A stretch of 58,408 bases of DNA from Chara braunii. Lineage: Eukaryota; Streptophyta; Charophyceae; Charales; Characeae. This document shows, in pieces, positions 32,906 to 43,599 of the stretch. Location of the stretch: NCBI GenBank assembly GCA_003427395.1, contig BFEA01000378.1:1492901-1551308 (forward strand), read 5' to 3'. The notes under the pieces are model-generated. The model worked only from the letters and a program-made list of their open reading frames with translations. It was not told the DNA's origin and searched no databases. Made by a program: the position numbers and the translations under genes. Each line of letters begins with the position of its first letter. Positions within the stretch are counted from its first letter, which is position 1.

Positions 32906-33240
32906 GAGGCCAATGGGCCAGTCGAATTCTCTTCCGAAGGGGCGGTCCCGCTGGGACGCAAGGACCACTTAGGCCCAACTGAGTGATGAGACCAATTTTC
33001 ACTTGTGGGGCCCGCCTGGATTTTTCCCTAAGAGCGGCACTGTTGCTGCGTGGGGACCACCTAGGCCTAAGACAGGCTCGGGACTAGCCATGGTACCAGG
33101 CCGCTGCGAAGGGCCCGGTTCCCGACAGGAAGGCCCTTTCCACCGGGACCTTTTCGGAGGCCCAATCAGGCCCGGGCGCAGGCACGGTACCGAGGCGCTG
33201 CAAGTGTTTCGCAACCTCGGTGCACCGGAGGCTGGGGCTC

Positions 33241-33264
33241 ATACACACACACACACACACACAC
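33241..33264. repeat. (AC)n microsatellite
   Basis: Twelve AC dinucleotides just upstream of the TATA-like box of the element 2 LTR. Confidence 0.95.
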
Positions 33265-33292
33265 AGACTGGTGGGGGAAGGGCTCGGCAGAG

Positions 33293-33300
33293 TATTTAAG
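33293..33300 (+). promoter_or_regulatory. TATA-like box in element 2 LTR
   Basis: TATTTAAG followed by CCCAACCGG, at the position matching 22,073-22,080 in element 1. Conservation between otherwise diverged LTRs supports a promoter role. Confidence 0.55.
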
Positions 33301-33526
33301 CCCAACCGGGCCCAGGGACTAGACATTCAGGACATGCGGAGTCAGGCGCACGGGACTTTCCGCCACGCACGAAGAGGAGCACGGGGGACTTCTCGCAAGG
33401 GGAGACAGGGGCCCGGGACTTCAGGCGCACGATACAGACGAACGAGATGGGGACACGCACGGAGCTTTGACACGCACGGGACCTAGCACGTGCGGGGCGA
33501 CGCGCACGAGCCACTTGGGTGGGAAG

Positions 33527-33920
33527 CACGGGGGAGCGCGCACACGCGAGCTACACCACGCACGGGGGAGCGTGCACACGCGAGCTACACCACGCACGGG
33601 GGAGCGTGCATACGTGAGTCACACCACGCATGGGGCTGCGCACACATGCGAACTACACCACGCGCGGGACTACGATGAGAGTGCGCCAGCGCGCACCTAC
33701 GCACGCCCGTGCGCGAAGGGAGAGAGCAGAGGGAGACTCGCGCGCATCCGCACACGACGAGAGGGTTGCGGAGGAGACAGCTCGGGCTCGCGCGCAGTCA
33801 CGCACGACGAGAGGGCTGCGCGAGGAGACAGCGTGGGCCCGCGTGTAGTCGCGCACGACGAGAGGGCTGCGGGAGGAGACAGCGCTGACTCGCGCACGGT
33901 TGCGCACGACGAGAGTGCAC
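33527..33920 (+). repeat. 34-bp and 57-bp minisatellites in the LTR
   Basis: First about four 34-bp units built on CGAGCTACACCACGCACGGG (33,527-33,668), then about three 57-bp units containing CGCACGACGAGAGGG and GGAGGAGACAG (33,749-33,920). Both are GC-rich and downstream of the TATA-like box. Confidence 0.85.
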
Positions 33921-34039
33921 AGCGAGAGCTGCGCGGGAGGCTACGCGTGCCAGAGCGTACCTACGCGGGCCCGCGCACGAAGGGAGAGAGCCAAGCGGGA
34001 GTCTGCGTGCGCCAGCGCGCACCTGCGTGCTAAGAGAGA

Positions 34040-34240
34040 TAGCAGCGGGGAGGGGCGGAGCGCACCTGCTCGCGTTCGAGTGGGAGAGGAGAGTGTCGTG
34101 GGGCTCTCGCACACGCTCGCGTAGGAGAGGAGAGTGCTGCGGGCTTTCGCGCACATCCGTGCGCACTCGCATAAGAGAAGAGTGCTGCTGAGCACTCGTG
34201 CGCACCTGCGCGCACTCACGTAGGAAGGGAGAGGGGCGCA
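34040..34240 (+). repeat. About 50-bp GC-rich repeats
   Basis: Three diverged units with GGAGAGGAGAGTG followed by CTCGCGCACA-like segments. They continue the minisatellite block of the element 2 LTR. Confidence 0.7.
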
Positions 34241-34679
34241 GGACAGCGGTCGCACTAGCTCACGCTCGCACACGAGAAGGTTGAGCTGCGGGGCCCATCA
34301 GGGCAGGGGGGGGGACACTTGTGCACACACACGGTGCGCCCCTGCGGGGGCCGAATGAGCACTGCACGCCATCACGCGCACTCCTACGGGATATCGGGAA
34401 CAGACAGGAGGGGCGCGCATGATTCTAGAATCCACTCATCGGCGGGATACGAGTGAGGAAGGGCGCATCAGAACGCCTCTCAAAGTGGCGCCTTTGGACG
34501 TACCTGAATCACGGGCAATCGGGTCGAACCGGCTCCTAGCGCACGGATTGGGTGACCGAACGAACTAAGCCTTCAGAGCTCGGATTGGGACATGAGGCCG
34601 AACTGGACCTTTGGGGCACCGATTGAGACACCGGACTGAGTCAGGGTCGTGAAGGAACGATCACCGAACCGGGCTCGAC

Positions 34680-35460
34680 GAAGGGGCGCTTTACGGAAGG
34701 GCCTTTTACCGGAGAGGCACATTACCGAGGGGTGCTTCACCGGAAGAGCACTTACCGGAAGGGCATTCTACCAGAAGGGTGCTCTACCGAAGGGGGCATT
34801 TCACCGGAGGGGTATTTTACCGGCGGGCATTCTACCAAGGGGGCACTTTACCGGAGGGGTATTTTACCGGAGGGGACACTTCTCCGAGCGGTCACTTTAC
34901 CGAGCGGCACGTTTCACCGAGCGGTCATTTTACTAAGCGGTTCATTTTGCCGGGCGGATATTTACCGGGCGGACACATTCACCGAGCGGATACATTTACC
35001 GAGTGGTTACATTCACCAAGCAGTCATTTTACTAAGCGGTCCATTTTACCTGGGTTACATTTACCGGACGGACTTTTACCGGGCGGATACACTTACCGGG
35101 CGGATACTTTACCGGGCAGACACACTCACCGGACGGGTACTTTACCGGACGGACACACTTACCGGACGGGTACTTTACCGGGCGGATACACTTACCGGAT
35201 GGGAACTTTACCGAACAGACACACTTACCGAGCGGACACTTTCACCTCATTTTACCGAAGGGACACTATCCCGAAGAGGCACTTTTGTGAAGCGGACTTT
35301 TCTAGGGGTCTCGAGGGGGTACTTTCGTGAAGTGGGCTTTCCGAAGGGGTACGTCCGAAGGGGGCTTCTCGAGGGGATACTTTCGTGAAGAGGGTTTTTC
35401 GAAGGGGCACGTCCGAAGGGGGCTTCTCGAGCAGGTACTTTCGTGAAGCAGGCTTTCCGA
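34680..35460 (+). repeat. 18/36-bp ACCGGNNGG minisatellite
   Basis: Dozens of short units of the form TTTACCGGNNGGNAC, spaced about 18 bp, many pairing into 36-bp units. From about 35,290 the unit changes to TTTCGTGAAG...GAAGGGGGC of about 30 bp. The 218-codon ORF here (34,732-35,388) is repetitive translation of the array and is not called a gene. Confidence 0.9.
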
Positions 35461-35933
35461 GGGGGCACATCCGAACTATGATCACGGTGGATCTGGAGCT
35501 TTGGCCCCGATGGGCGAGGGAGGCTACTTCCGACACTGAGAGTTCGAGCACTGTTCCTTGGGATCGACGAGCGCGTTACAGGCGTCACCCAATCGGAAGG
35601 AGGATTAGACGACGTTTGTTGACTAGGTCTGTAGGGACTCAGACAGACTTTCCAGACACAGGAGCGAAGTGTACGGCTGACGCCGGAACAAGTGTTTCCC
35701 ATCCTATTGTTTTGGACTGAATGGAACTATTTCTATTAGTTTTGCCAGACAGTGTTTCGTGAGATTCTTCTTGCATTGGTCACGGTCGGCTACGGTACTT
35801 GTATTCGTTGATGTGGACTAACATGTTTTGTGCAGGTTACAAGAGCCCCGTTCGACCCTCCCGCGGGTGACAGACGCGGCGTGAGGCATAGGGTTCGGAC
35901 GGCGTGCCGGCAGACCCCTTCTGCCGGTCGACA

Positions 35934-36582
35934 GCGTACGCGTATGAACCCGAACTCGCTCGTACACGTACGTAAAAAAAAAAAAATCTAAAAACTCTGA
36001 AAGAACCGTATGTTGTGCAGAATAATGATAACAACAAATTTTGCTTGGGAGTCAATTCCCAACCAAGTTTGATTTAAAAATCCAAAACCTTTAAGAAGAC
36101 TTCAAAAGAATAATATAAAAATATATATATATTTTAAATAGTTTTTAAATTATTTTGATAATATATTATATATATATATTTTTTCTTACTCGAGTTTGAT
36201 TGGGAATTCGGGGATGACTTTTGGGCAAAAGCTGTTTATATCATGTTTCTGCATAACATATACTTGTTACAAAAGTTTGTTTTTATTTTTTCTGTTTTTT
36301 TCCTAATTGTTTTATTTTTTATTTTTATTTATTTGGTTTTTGGTTCTTTGATTTTTAACTCAAGTTCGGTACAGAAGTTTGCAATGAGTCTCGGGCAAAA
36401 GTTGTTTGAAATATCATTGTGCATAATATACATTGTTTTCAGATGTTTCTGATGTTTTTTTTTTTTTTTTTTTTTTACGTAATCCCACGTACGGGAGTAC
36501 GTGTATGCGCATACGTGTCGCGTACAGGAATATGTGTACGCGTGTACGCGTAACCCGCGTACACGTACTCTGTGCTACCCAG
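35934..36582. mobile_element. M2: TIR element with GTACG words (left end lost)
   Basis: The right end reads TGCTACCCAG, matching the family terminus CTNNGTAGCA. Both flanks are packed with GTACG/CGTAC words (35,935-35,965 and 36,478-36,572, for example GTACGCG, CGTACACGTACG). Internally a block like 'atgttgtg...acaacaaattttgc' (36,010-36,050) recurs inverted at about 36,355-36,445 and again in direct form near 36,190-36,270. The left terminal motif and target duplication are missing. The element begins right at the LTR end of element 2, so it is truncated or inserted there. Confidence 0.6.
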
Positions 36583-36628
36583 GTTTATAGGAATTTTCTA
36601 TTTCTTGTGTAAACACAACCTCTTTCGC

Positions 36629-38538
36629 TGAATTCTTCGATTTTTTTTTCCCTAATTCTTTCACCTTATTACATACCTCATAGCGTCTCTGGCTTAAGTG
36701 TTTGAATACCTTGAGGCTAGGCATGCAGGTTCCTCGTGAACGAGGCCGCTCCGTCGGCCACCAAATAATTCAAAGAAGGATCATCTCTCAATTTTCTCGT
36801 CTATAGTTGACTTTGATATTTTGCTGCCCTGAAGTCTGAATTATCCCTAAACTTCCACAGTAAAGAAGTTACCTCATCCCTCATTTCATATTGTGGCTTC
36901 AAGGATACTGTCAACCTGGCGTTAACACTGCGACGACTTGTTGTCTGCAGTATCAGGTGTAAGGCATACCAAACCTTTTTTCTTGTTCTCTGGTCTGAGT
37001 GAGATGTCTTCTTAACTTCCTAAGCAACTGGAGGGGATACTTAACCCCGTTCCCTTGCTCTGATCTGGGTGAGGCGTACGCTTAACTTCTCATACAAATA
37101 AAGGGGATACCAAATCCCTTTATTTTTCTTTGGTCTTGGAACTTCAGACGAATCTGCGTAAACCTACAAACAACAATTTTCGTAAACCACGAAGCATGAT
37201 CCGAACATGCAAACTCCTTGATAAATAATCGCCAAACTGTAATTAAATAAGATAAATAAAGGTAAAACCGATAATAAAACAGTGAATACCATAGACAATT
37301 TTTCACACCCAAGAGTTATTGATTGTCTTAGTTTTGGCCTACCACTAGTCAGGGGTGGCAGACCTCCCGTCAGCCTGACAACCCTTGTTCGGCCCGCCTC
37401 AAGCTCGGACTAATCAAACCATTTGTCTTGACAACCCCTTCAACTTGCCTCCAGGTCAGGACCACCATACCCACAGCTCAGGTATGGTGACCCCCTTGGC
37501 GCACCTCACGCCAGGACACTCAGACTACAGGGGGTTTGATCACCCATGACAGTAGACCTCCCGTCAGTCCAACTGTCCCATACCCGGATCTGACCACTGC
37601 GGTCGGGGACAGGCTCACCCACCAGTTTTTCGCCTAGGGCGTTGGCTGCCCTGCCCAAACTTTTGAACGTAGGACCCGGTCTAACGACGATTCCAGGCTC
37701 TGGCAAACCTCACAGGATTGTATCCGCTGACTTCGGTAGAGTTTCAGCTAACCCCCTTTCACCTCACAGGCTAGACTCCCGGAGTTTTAGCCTCAGTCAA
37801 CTACGGAATTGGACACTCGCGTTTGGGACGTGCTGACCCCACTAGATTGCAACCTACAGCTGTAAGGCTCTGCCTGGCCCCGACCATCAAGGCATCTCGG
37901 TTTAGAGAAGAAAACCCCAGGCACAGATAGTCAGACAAACATATTAAACCCATAGTCAGTCAACCCGTGCCCCAAATAACGGAACAAAGATTTTTCAAGA
38001 GACGTCCCGCCTGTCTCAAGAGGCTGTAAACAACAACAAGAAACAACTGACTGTGTATTCCCTAGAGATCTCCCTTCAACTTTAGGGAATACAAAGTGCT
38101 GACCTCAGAGAGGTCCCTTCCCTCGTCTGAGGATACTCTCAAGAAACCTTTCGTCAGCATCAAGGAAGTATAGAGATACTTGTCCAAGAGAGGTCCCTTC
38201 CCTCATTTGAGACAAAAAATATGCAACTTCGTCAAGGAACACGAAGTCCCTCTGCTGACAACTCTCTCGTCAGACGAAGTTGAACTTCTTTATGCCTATC
38301 TTCTTAATAATTATCTTTGACAGGCAACTAAGTCTGAAGACACGAAGTCTCTCTACTGACAACTCTCTCGTCGGGTAGAGTTGAACATTTTTATGTCCGC
38401 CAGACTTTTCTTAATTACAAGAAATTATTATTGGTTACTCTTAGATGTGTCAGAACCGCGAGTTTTTTTAACTTGATATTGCGTCAATACTCAGAACGGT
38501 GACCTCTCATCACTTTCTCACTGCAACTGTACCTCACA
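36629..38538 (-). mobile_element. 3' LTR of family C element, minus-strand copy
   Basis: Reverse-complement relative of 5,724-7,472 in the same order: start TGTGAGG (38,538 reading left), the duplicated 'gggacctctct' blocks (38,105, 38,195), GACGTCCCG or CTCCCGTC motifs (37,361, 37,555, 38,006), then 'gaacctgcatgc' near 36,722. It is clearly diverged from the plus-strand copy. It lies directly after the integrase of the minus-strand element, with a purine run in between. Confidence 0.7.
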
Positions 38539-38817
38539 GTTATTCCCCATTTAGGGATCTGACACTCGTGGATCAATTGTGGCTCTCGATCAATGATTTT
38601 GATTTCATTACCTCTGTAAGAAAGTTAATTTAAATGCAGAAATGAATACGAATCATCTGAAAAATCTCTCTCAAGTCTCTCACGTCACAATTTGACATGC
38701 TGGAAATTGACATACCGAATTGACAATGCAAGAGAAATCAGAGTCTGCAAAAACTTTTATCCTTGCAGTGTTTCACTGTCTCATTGTACTTCTTTTAAGT
38801 TTTTTGAAGTTGCTCTG
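38539..38817 (-). other. 3' untranslated part of minus-strand family C element
   Basis: Between integrase and LTR. It includes the purine run just outside the LTR (38,540-38,555). No coding signal. Confidence 0.5.
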
Positions 38818-40112
38818 TCATTCAATGGTTGAATTTTTATTTCCTTTCTTTGCAGTCATTGTAGGGACCAAGTCAGGGTCTCTGAAGACAAACTTGTGAA
38901 GCCTTGACCCTGATACCATGTCATGAACTCTTGAACCATCCATCTCTGACATCTCATAGACTTTGGTCCCTACTTCACGTGTAATTCTGTACGGACCGAA
39001 CCATCTGGGCCCCAACTGTTTGGCCCACTTAGTTTCGAGGGAATTGTCAACCAGAAGGAGAATGTCACAAACTTTTAATTTTTATTTTCTTATGTACCTC
39101 TTCTTGTTCAATCTCTCTTGATCTGACAACGTGCTGGTTACTATTATCTTTGCAGCATCTATCACTATCTAATCAACCTCTGATATCCGTCTCATTCTGA
39201 TCTGGAGGAGTTATGAAGAGAGTATTATTTGTCACTCCCTTGACTTGACCACTTCTTGACTATACTCTCAATAGGAAAATAACATACCGACCATACCACA
39301 GAGTGAATGGAGCATAGCCAGTAGTTCTCTTGACAGTAATGTTGTCAGCATAGACTGCAACTCTTAGTACTTTTGGTCAGTTGCTGAGATTCCCCTCACA
39401 CCATTTAGCCAATGAGTCTCTCAGAGTTTTTTTACCTCTCTCGACTAGAACATTTCACTATGGATGGTAAGTAGTTACATATCGGGTTCTGACTCCAGTC
39501 TGAGAATGGTTCTTCTTACAATCTCATTTCTGAATCTAAATCTTCTGTCTGAAACAAACTCTCTGATGAAGGGATAACTGAGATAGACTTCCTCCATCTA
39601 GTCAGCCACTTGCTCAGTTGCTTTCCACTTCAGAGTCTTTGCCTTAACGTACCCAAATAAGTTATCTCTCATGTTCGGTATATATATCTCATATCACCTT
39701 TGCCTAGGGGCATGGTGATGATGTCTAAGTGGACTCGGCTGCCTGGATCTACCAGGATAGTAGCAAATAAAGGTTTCATCATCCTCGTTGTAAACCTCTT
39801 CTGATATAACATACAAGACTTACAGAATTTGTAAATCATGCCTCTCATGCTAGGCCTGAAGTAGACTTTAACTGTCTTAGAGCAGGTTGCTTCAACAGCT
39901 CTATGGTCACCAGCAACCCCCTGGTGCAGAGCAGCAACTATTTCTAGTTGTTTCTCTTTCCCACAGACCACTCTTAATGGAGACAATCCTTTCTTGTCAT
40001 CCACGAAGAGGTGACCTCTCTTTAGTCCGAACTTTTGCCTTAAGTTCTTGCAAAAATATTCCCTTAGTGTTTTTTTTTTCCATCTTCTTTCCAGTCTCTT
40101 GATGCTTTTCAT
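38818..40112 (-). pseudogene. Family C integrase, minus strand (broken)
   Basis: Reads leftward. The 147-codon piece 40,112-39,669 contains the zinc region (ALHQGVAGDHRAVEATC, FCKSCMLYQKR with one Cys changed to Tyr) and the start of the core (HLDIITMPLGKG, first Asp). After several stops the C-terminal GPY/F piece (MGPRWFGPYRI, VYEMSEMDGSRVHDMVSGSR) ends at 38,818. It matches the plus-strand fragment at 4,217-5,407, including the identical tail motif. The upstream boundary coincides with the insertion site of M5, which separates it from RNase H. Confidence 0.85.
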
Positions 40113-40644
40113 CTAAGTAGCAAATCAGGATATCCAGCAGACCAATTTTATCCGGAATTTTCAATCCGGATGAAATTTCTGAATTATTTCCGGATATGGA
40201 AAATCCGACCCTGCGCAAAACATTTTTTTTTACCGGAAAAACAAATGAAAAAAAATCAGGAAAAAAATTATGTTGTTCACATGAACAACTTTTGGCTTTA
40301 GGCCATCTTTGATTACTCAACAGATATGAAGATAAAAAATAAAACAGAACAAGAAAATAATATTTAGATAAAAAATTATTGAATGAATTAATCATCCCCC
40401 CTCAAAACCCTTTTATTCCCTATCTTATCCCCTTTGAATCCTTTCAGGCCCTATCAAGCTTTTCATGTAATAGGAACGTAGTTTTATTGTATTTTACATG
40501 CGCAATATCACTTTTTTCTTTCTTTTTTTTTGTATTTTTTAGGTTTTGTTTTAGTCATCCGGATTTCGGAATGATCCTACTCCCCCGATCATCCGGCCAA
40601 ATAATCCGACCAGATTATCCGGCCAGATAACCCATGCTACCTAG
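40113..40644. mobile_element. M5: TIR element with ATCCGG words
   Basis: 532 bp with ends CTAAGTAGCA and, on the opposite strand, CTAGGTAGCA (9 of 10). Flanked by CTTTTCAT (40,105-40,112) and ATTTTCAT (40,645-40,652), an 8-bp target duplication with one change. ATCCGG or CCGGAT occurs repeatedly at both ends (40,154-40,206 and 40,558-40,622). An internal 'ttatgttgttca...aacaacttttggctt' block matches M2. No ORF. It splits the minus-strand element between RNase H and integrase. Confidence 0.75.
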
Positions 40645-41135
40645 ATTTTCATCATATTTTTGAAAAATGAATGAAATCTTTTTTTTTTTTTTTTCAACCT
40701 CTTTTTTATTCTTTAATCTGGAACTTTCCCACATTTCGTGGACAACACGGCTTAATAGCACCTATCACAACAAATGCAACAGCCCTAAGGATGAACCTCC
40801 TCCCAAATATATGGTGTCCGAAGCACCTGAGACAGTGAATAATTGCCAGCAACTCTTTCCTAAATTGGGTGCAGCCTCTTTTTGTGGAATTGAAAGTTCT
40901 GCTCTCAGACGTTAGAGATCTTTCTTTCTCATTCTCATCTTTCTGAATAGTACACCACCAAGAGCTACTGGTCCCCCATATGCCTCGATAATGAAGGGTT
41001 TTTCCTCTTCATCATCATAATAAGGCATTCTCATTACCACACCTCCATCTTTTAACTTTTTTGTAGAGTCTCCGCAATAATCTGTCTTTTCTCAGTCCAT
41101 GATAAGTCGGCCCCCTACATTACCATCTCCCTTAA
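40645..41135 (-). pseudogene. Family C RNase H, minus strand (broken)
   Basis: Reading leftward in shifting frames: PYYDDEEEKPFIIEAYGGPV (near 41,015), which corresponds to the element 2 segment holding catalytic TDAGP, so the first catalytic Asp is lost. Then FRKELLAIIHCLRCFGHHIFG (near 40,850-40,790), the conserved Glu helix region. A 15-base T run interrupts near 40,680. The tether expected before integrase is missing next to M5. Confidence 0.7.
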
Positions 41136-42020
41136 AGGTTCCTGAAGAGTGAGAAAAGGAGGAATAAAAATCCTCCAGAATTCACAGACACCCAAGAAAC
41201 TTCTGACGTCTGTCACTGGCTTGAGGGGCATAGGCCAATTCAAAATTTTGTTTATTTTCTTGGGATCGGGACTCCTCCCTTGGAGAAACATTTAAAGTCT
41301 AAGATTGTTACTTCTGCTTGAAAAATAAGGGACTTTGGTGCACTGACAGTTAAATTATACTTTTGAAGGCTCTCTAGGACCAGCTTTACTCCTTCAGCAT
41401 GCTCCTGACAAACTTTTTGACCCCCTAAGTAACCAAAGTTCACCCCTCTGAAGTCTTACTATGGACCCTTTCACAGGGTTATCATCAATATAGGGGCTTA
41501 GCCTAATTATCGCATGAGAAATATCATGCATGATTTGGATCATATCCCTTCGAACTACTGCCACATCATTAGTCCACCTTTGAGGTACCACGCACATTTG
41601 AATAAGTCTCCTTGGCGTGTGCATGACAGTCATTGGCCAACTAGTGGGATCAATGAGAAACTGATCGTAGCCATAATATAAATCAATTAAAAAATAAATG
41701 CATCAACTAGCAAAGGATTCAGAAAGGAGATCAACATTAGAGAGACTATCTGCATTGCTTACCGTTACATAGTTGAGCTTCTGAAGATTTTGTATCCATG
41801 TCAAACCACCTTCTTGTTTCCAAAAACAAAATCAATGATTAGCATACGGTCCATCCGCAGGTTCAACAATATTTGAAGCAATCTTTTTGATTACGTATTT
41901 CATCACATGTGCTTTTTTTTTCAGGGCATACTTGGTTAGTTTGTCATTTGATGGAATATGATTAACTGTCCAAATTTATATCATCTTAATCGTATTCACA
42001 TCCAACCGCCCTCTTTCTTC
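41136..42020 (-). pseudogene. Family C reverse transcriptase, minus strand (broken)
   Basis: Leftward RT with recognisable segments in order: VMKYVIKKIASNIVEPADGP and ANH at about 41,925-41,840, LTWIQNLQKLNYVTV (41,810), MHTPRRLIQMCVVPQRWTND (41,630-41,570), catalytic YIDD at 41,481-41,492, NLTVSAPKSLIFQAEVTILD (41,360), then KILNWPMPLKPVTDVRSFLG (41,245-41,180). At least five stops or frameshifts. YIDD is the normal form of the box, unlike FLDD or FQDD in elements 1 and 2. Confidence 0.85.
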
Positions 42021-42830
42021 ATTATTAAAGGAGAATGCACCAGAGAATTTATAACACACTTTGAAGATATATTATTTTTCTTTATGCCAGATAAATTGAT
42101 CCGAACCCATCTTCATTGTGTCAAATCTTTCTCTAATGACTCTATTCGCCAATTTTGTTGAACCCCTTAATGCTTTAATAATTATAATTCTTTTTTTTTT
42201 TTTCCAATGCTTCATCATAATCATTTTCTATCAAAACGGTCACCGAGTTCTTTTTCACCCTCTTTGGCTTTTACTTTCTTTTTGCCCAAGTGACTATTTT
42301 CCTAAAAAATCCTGAGTTGATGCAAACTGTAATTTCATTTTCTCACTCTTAGCAGTTTCAACAACCTTCTTAAATGCTTCAATTTGTCCATCTTCATTTT
42401 TGAGTTTGCCAAGAGTTTTTATCATCTTTGAAATCTGATTAATATTCACTTAGACTTCCTTTTTAACCTTTTGTTTGTCTTTCCTTTTTTGTTTTCTAGT
42501 CTTTTCAACAATTTTTTCTCTTTTGATTGAGTCAGACGATAACTGGTGCTTATGATGGTGGGAAGTATTTACCATAAAAGTTTGTTCTTAGGTAGTCTCT
42601 GAATCCTGTACGTCTATTCAATATGACCCTTTCATGACTGAAGAACTAGACAACTTTCATTCTATGCAAGAATGGAGTGCCCAAGATACGGTCATGACTC
42701 AAATCTGGCACCATTAACCCTAATGGTTTGACAGACATCGTTCCAACTTTGATAGACAGATTATCAATAAAACCAGTCATAAGAGTTATCCGACAATATC
42801 ATTTAAGATGTTATTTGAAGGTCTATCAAT
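42021..42830 (-). pseudogene. Family C protease end and PR-RT linker (broken)
   Basis: Near 42,785-42,665 the minus strand reads VGTMSVKPLGLMVPDLSHDR then ILGTPFL, the C-terminal signature of retropepsin-type proteases. A Lys/Glu-rich linker to RT follows, with many stops (42,600-42,030). It lies in the expected order between the Gag-side fragment at 43.6-44.1 kb and RT. Confidence 0.65.
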
Positions 42831-42838
42831 GTCTCCAT

Positions 42839-43192
42839 CTATGTAGCATACCGAACATGTTCGGAAGTTTTTTGAACGTCCGAACATGTTCGGGTGTTCA
42901 GCGGAACGTCATCCGAACGTGTTCCGCTGAACATATTAAAAAAAACAATAAAAGAAACTTTTTTTTTTTTGTTATTGATTTTTAACTCGAGTTTCGTTAC
43001 ACATTTGACTATACCTCTAAGGAAAAAGTTGCTTGTATTATTATTTACATAACATATATTTGTTTCATATTTTTTGGAGAACTTTTTTTTTAAATATTTT
43101 TATGTTCGCATTTCGGAGAGTTTCAGCGCTCGTTCGCGTTCGGTCCCGAACGTTCGGGTTCGATCACTGAACCCGAACACAATGCTACACAG
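42839..43192. mobile_element. M3: TIR element with GTTCGG words
   Basis: 354 bp with ends CTATGTAGCA and, on the opposite strand, CTGTGTAGCA (9 of 10). Flanks GTCTCCAT (42,831-42,838) and ACCTCCAT (43,193-43,200) agree at 6 of 8. Left cluster CCGAACATGTTCGG twice plus CCGAACGTGTTCCG; right cluster GTTCGG, CCGAACGTTCGGG and GAACCCGAAC. The interior carries the shared block 'tttttaactcgagttt...gcttgtatt...acataacatatatttg'. It is inserted in the protease region of the minus-strand element. Confidence 0.75.
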
Positions 43193-43254
43193 ACCTCCAT
43201 AGTCCTCTGGATGAGAAGTACTATTTCCGCTTCAGAGTTTACCAAGGTCCGGAT
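43193..43254 (-). pseudogene. Family C coding island between M3 and M4
   Basis: 62 bp that read openly on the minus strand (LVNSEAEIVLLIQRTME). If M4 and one target copy are ignored, this frame is continuous with the fragment at 43,600-44,150. It is the piece of host element trapped between the two insertions. Confidence 0.55.
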
Positions 43255-43599
43255 TTGCGTAGCACAACGAATGTGTTCGCGTCCCTTCACGTTCGTGCGA
43301 ACTGCTCGTGAACATGTTTAAGCGAACATATGTTTTTTTTGTAAAAAATAAAATATATATATAGATTTTTGTTTTTTTTATTTTTAACTCAGGATTGGTT
43401 ACGAATTTGAACATGACTCCAAGGCAAAATTTGCTTGTATTGTTATTTTATATAACATATATTTTTTCAGATTTTTCTGAGAACCTTGTTTAAAAAAAAT
43501 ATATTTTTTATGTTCGCATGAGAAGGGTTCTGGACTCTTGTTCGCATTCTGGCGAATATGTTCGCGTTTGCCTCCGAACACGAACACGGTGCTACTTAG
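43255..43599. mobile_element. M4: TIR element with GTTCGC words
   Basis: 345 bp with ends TTGCGTAGCA and, on the opposite strand, CTAAGTAGCA. Flanks GTCCGGAT (43,247-43,254) and GCCCGAAT (43,600-43,607) agree at 6 of 8. Word clusters: GTTCGCG, GTTCGTGCGAAC and GCGAACAT on the left; GTTCGCA twice, GCGAATATGTTCGC and CGAACACGAAC on the right. The interior shares the 'atttttaactcagg...ggcaaaatttgcttgtatt' block with M2 and M3. Confidence 0.75.

Larger units (their letters stand above)
32561..35933 (+). mobile_element. 3' LTR of element 2
   Basis: About 3.4 kb from TGTCGAGAAT to GTCGACA. The beginning (33,000-33,310, including the TATA-like box) and the last 470 bp (from about 35,465: 'tggatctggagctttggcc', 'gacactgagagttc', 'cgttcgaccctcccg') match the element 1 LTR. 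The middle does not: different minisatellites occupy it. The left boundary is less certain because a G run sits there. No matching 5' LTR is present. Confidence 0.75.

Noticed and set aside
33467-34273. 188-codon and other ORFs rich in Arg, His and Thr
   Set aside because: Translation of LTR minisatellites; stop-poor because of high GC.
34649-35388. 218-codon ORF with TLTGR-type repeats
   Set aside because: Product of the 18/36-bp array in the LTR; parallel frames give equally long ORFs.
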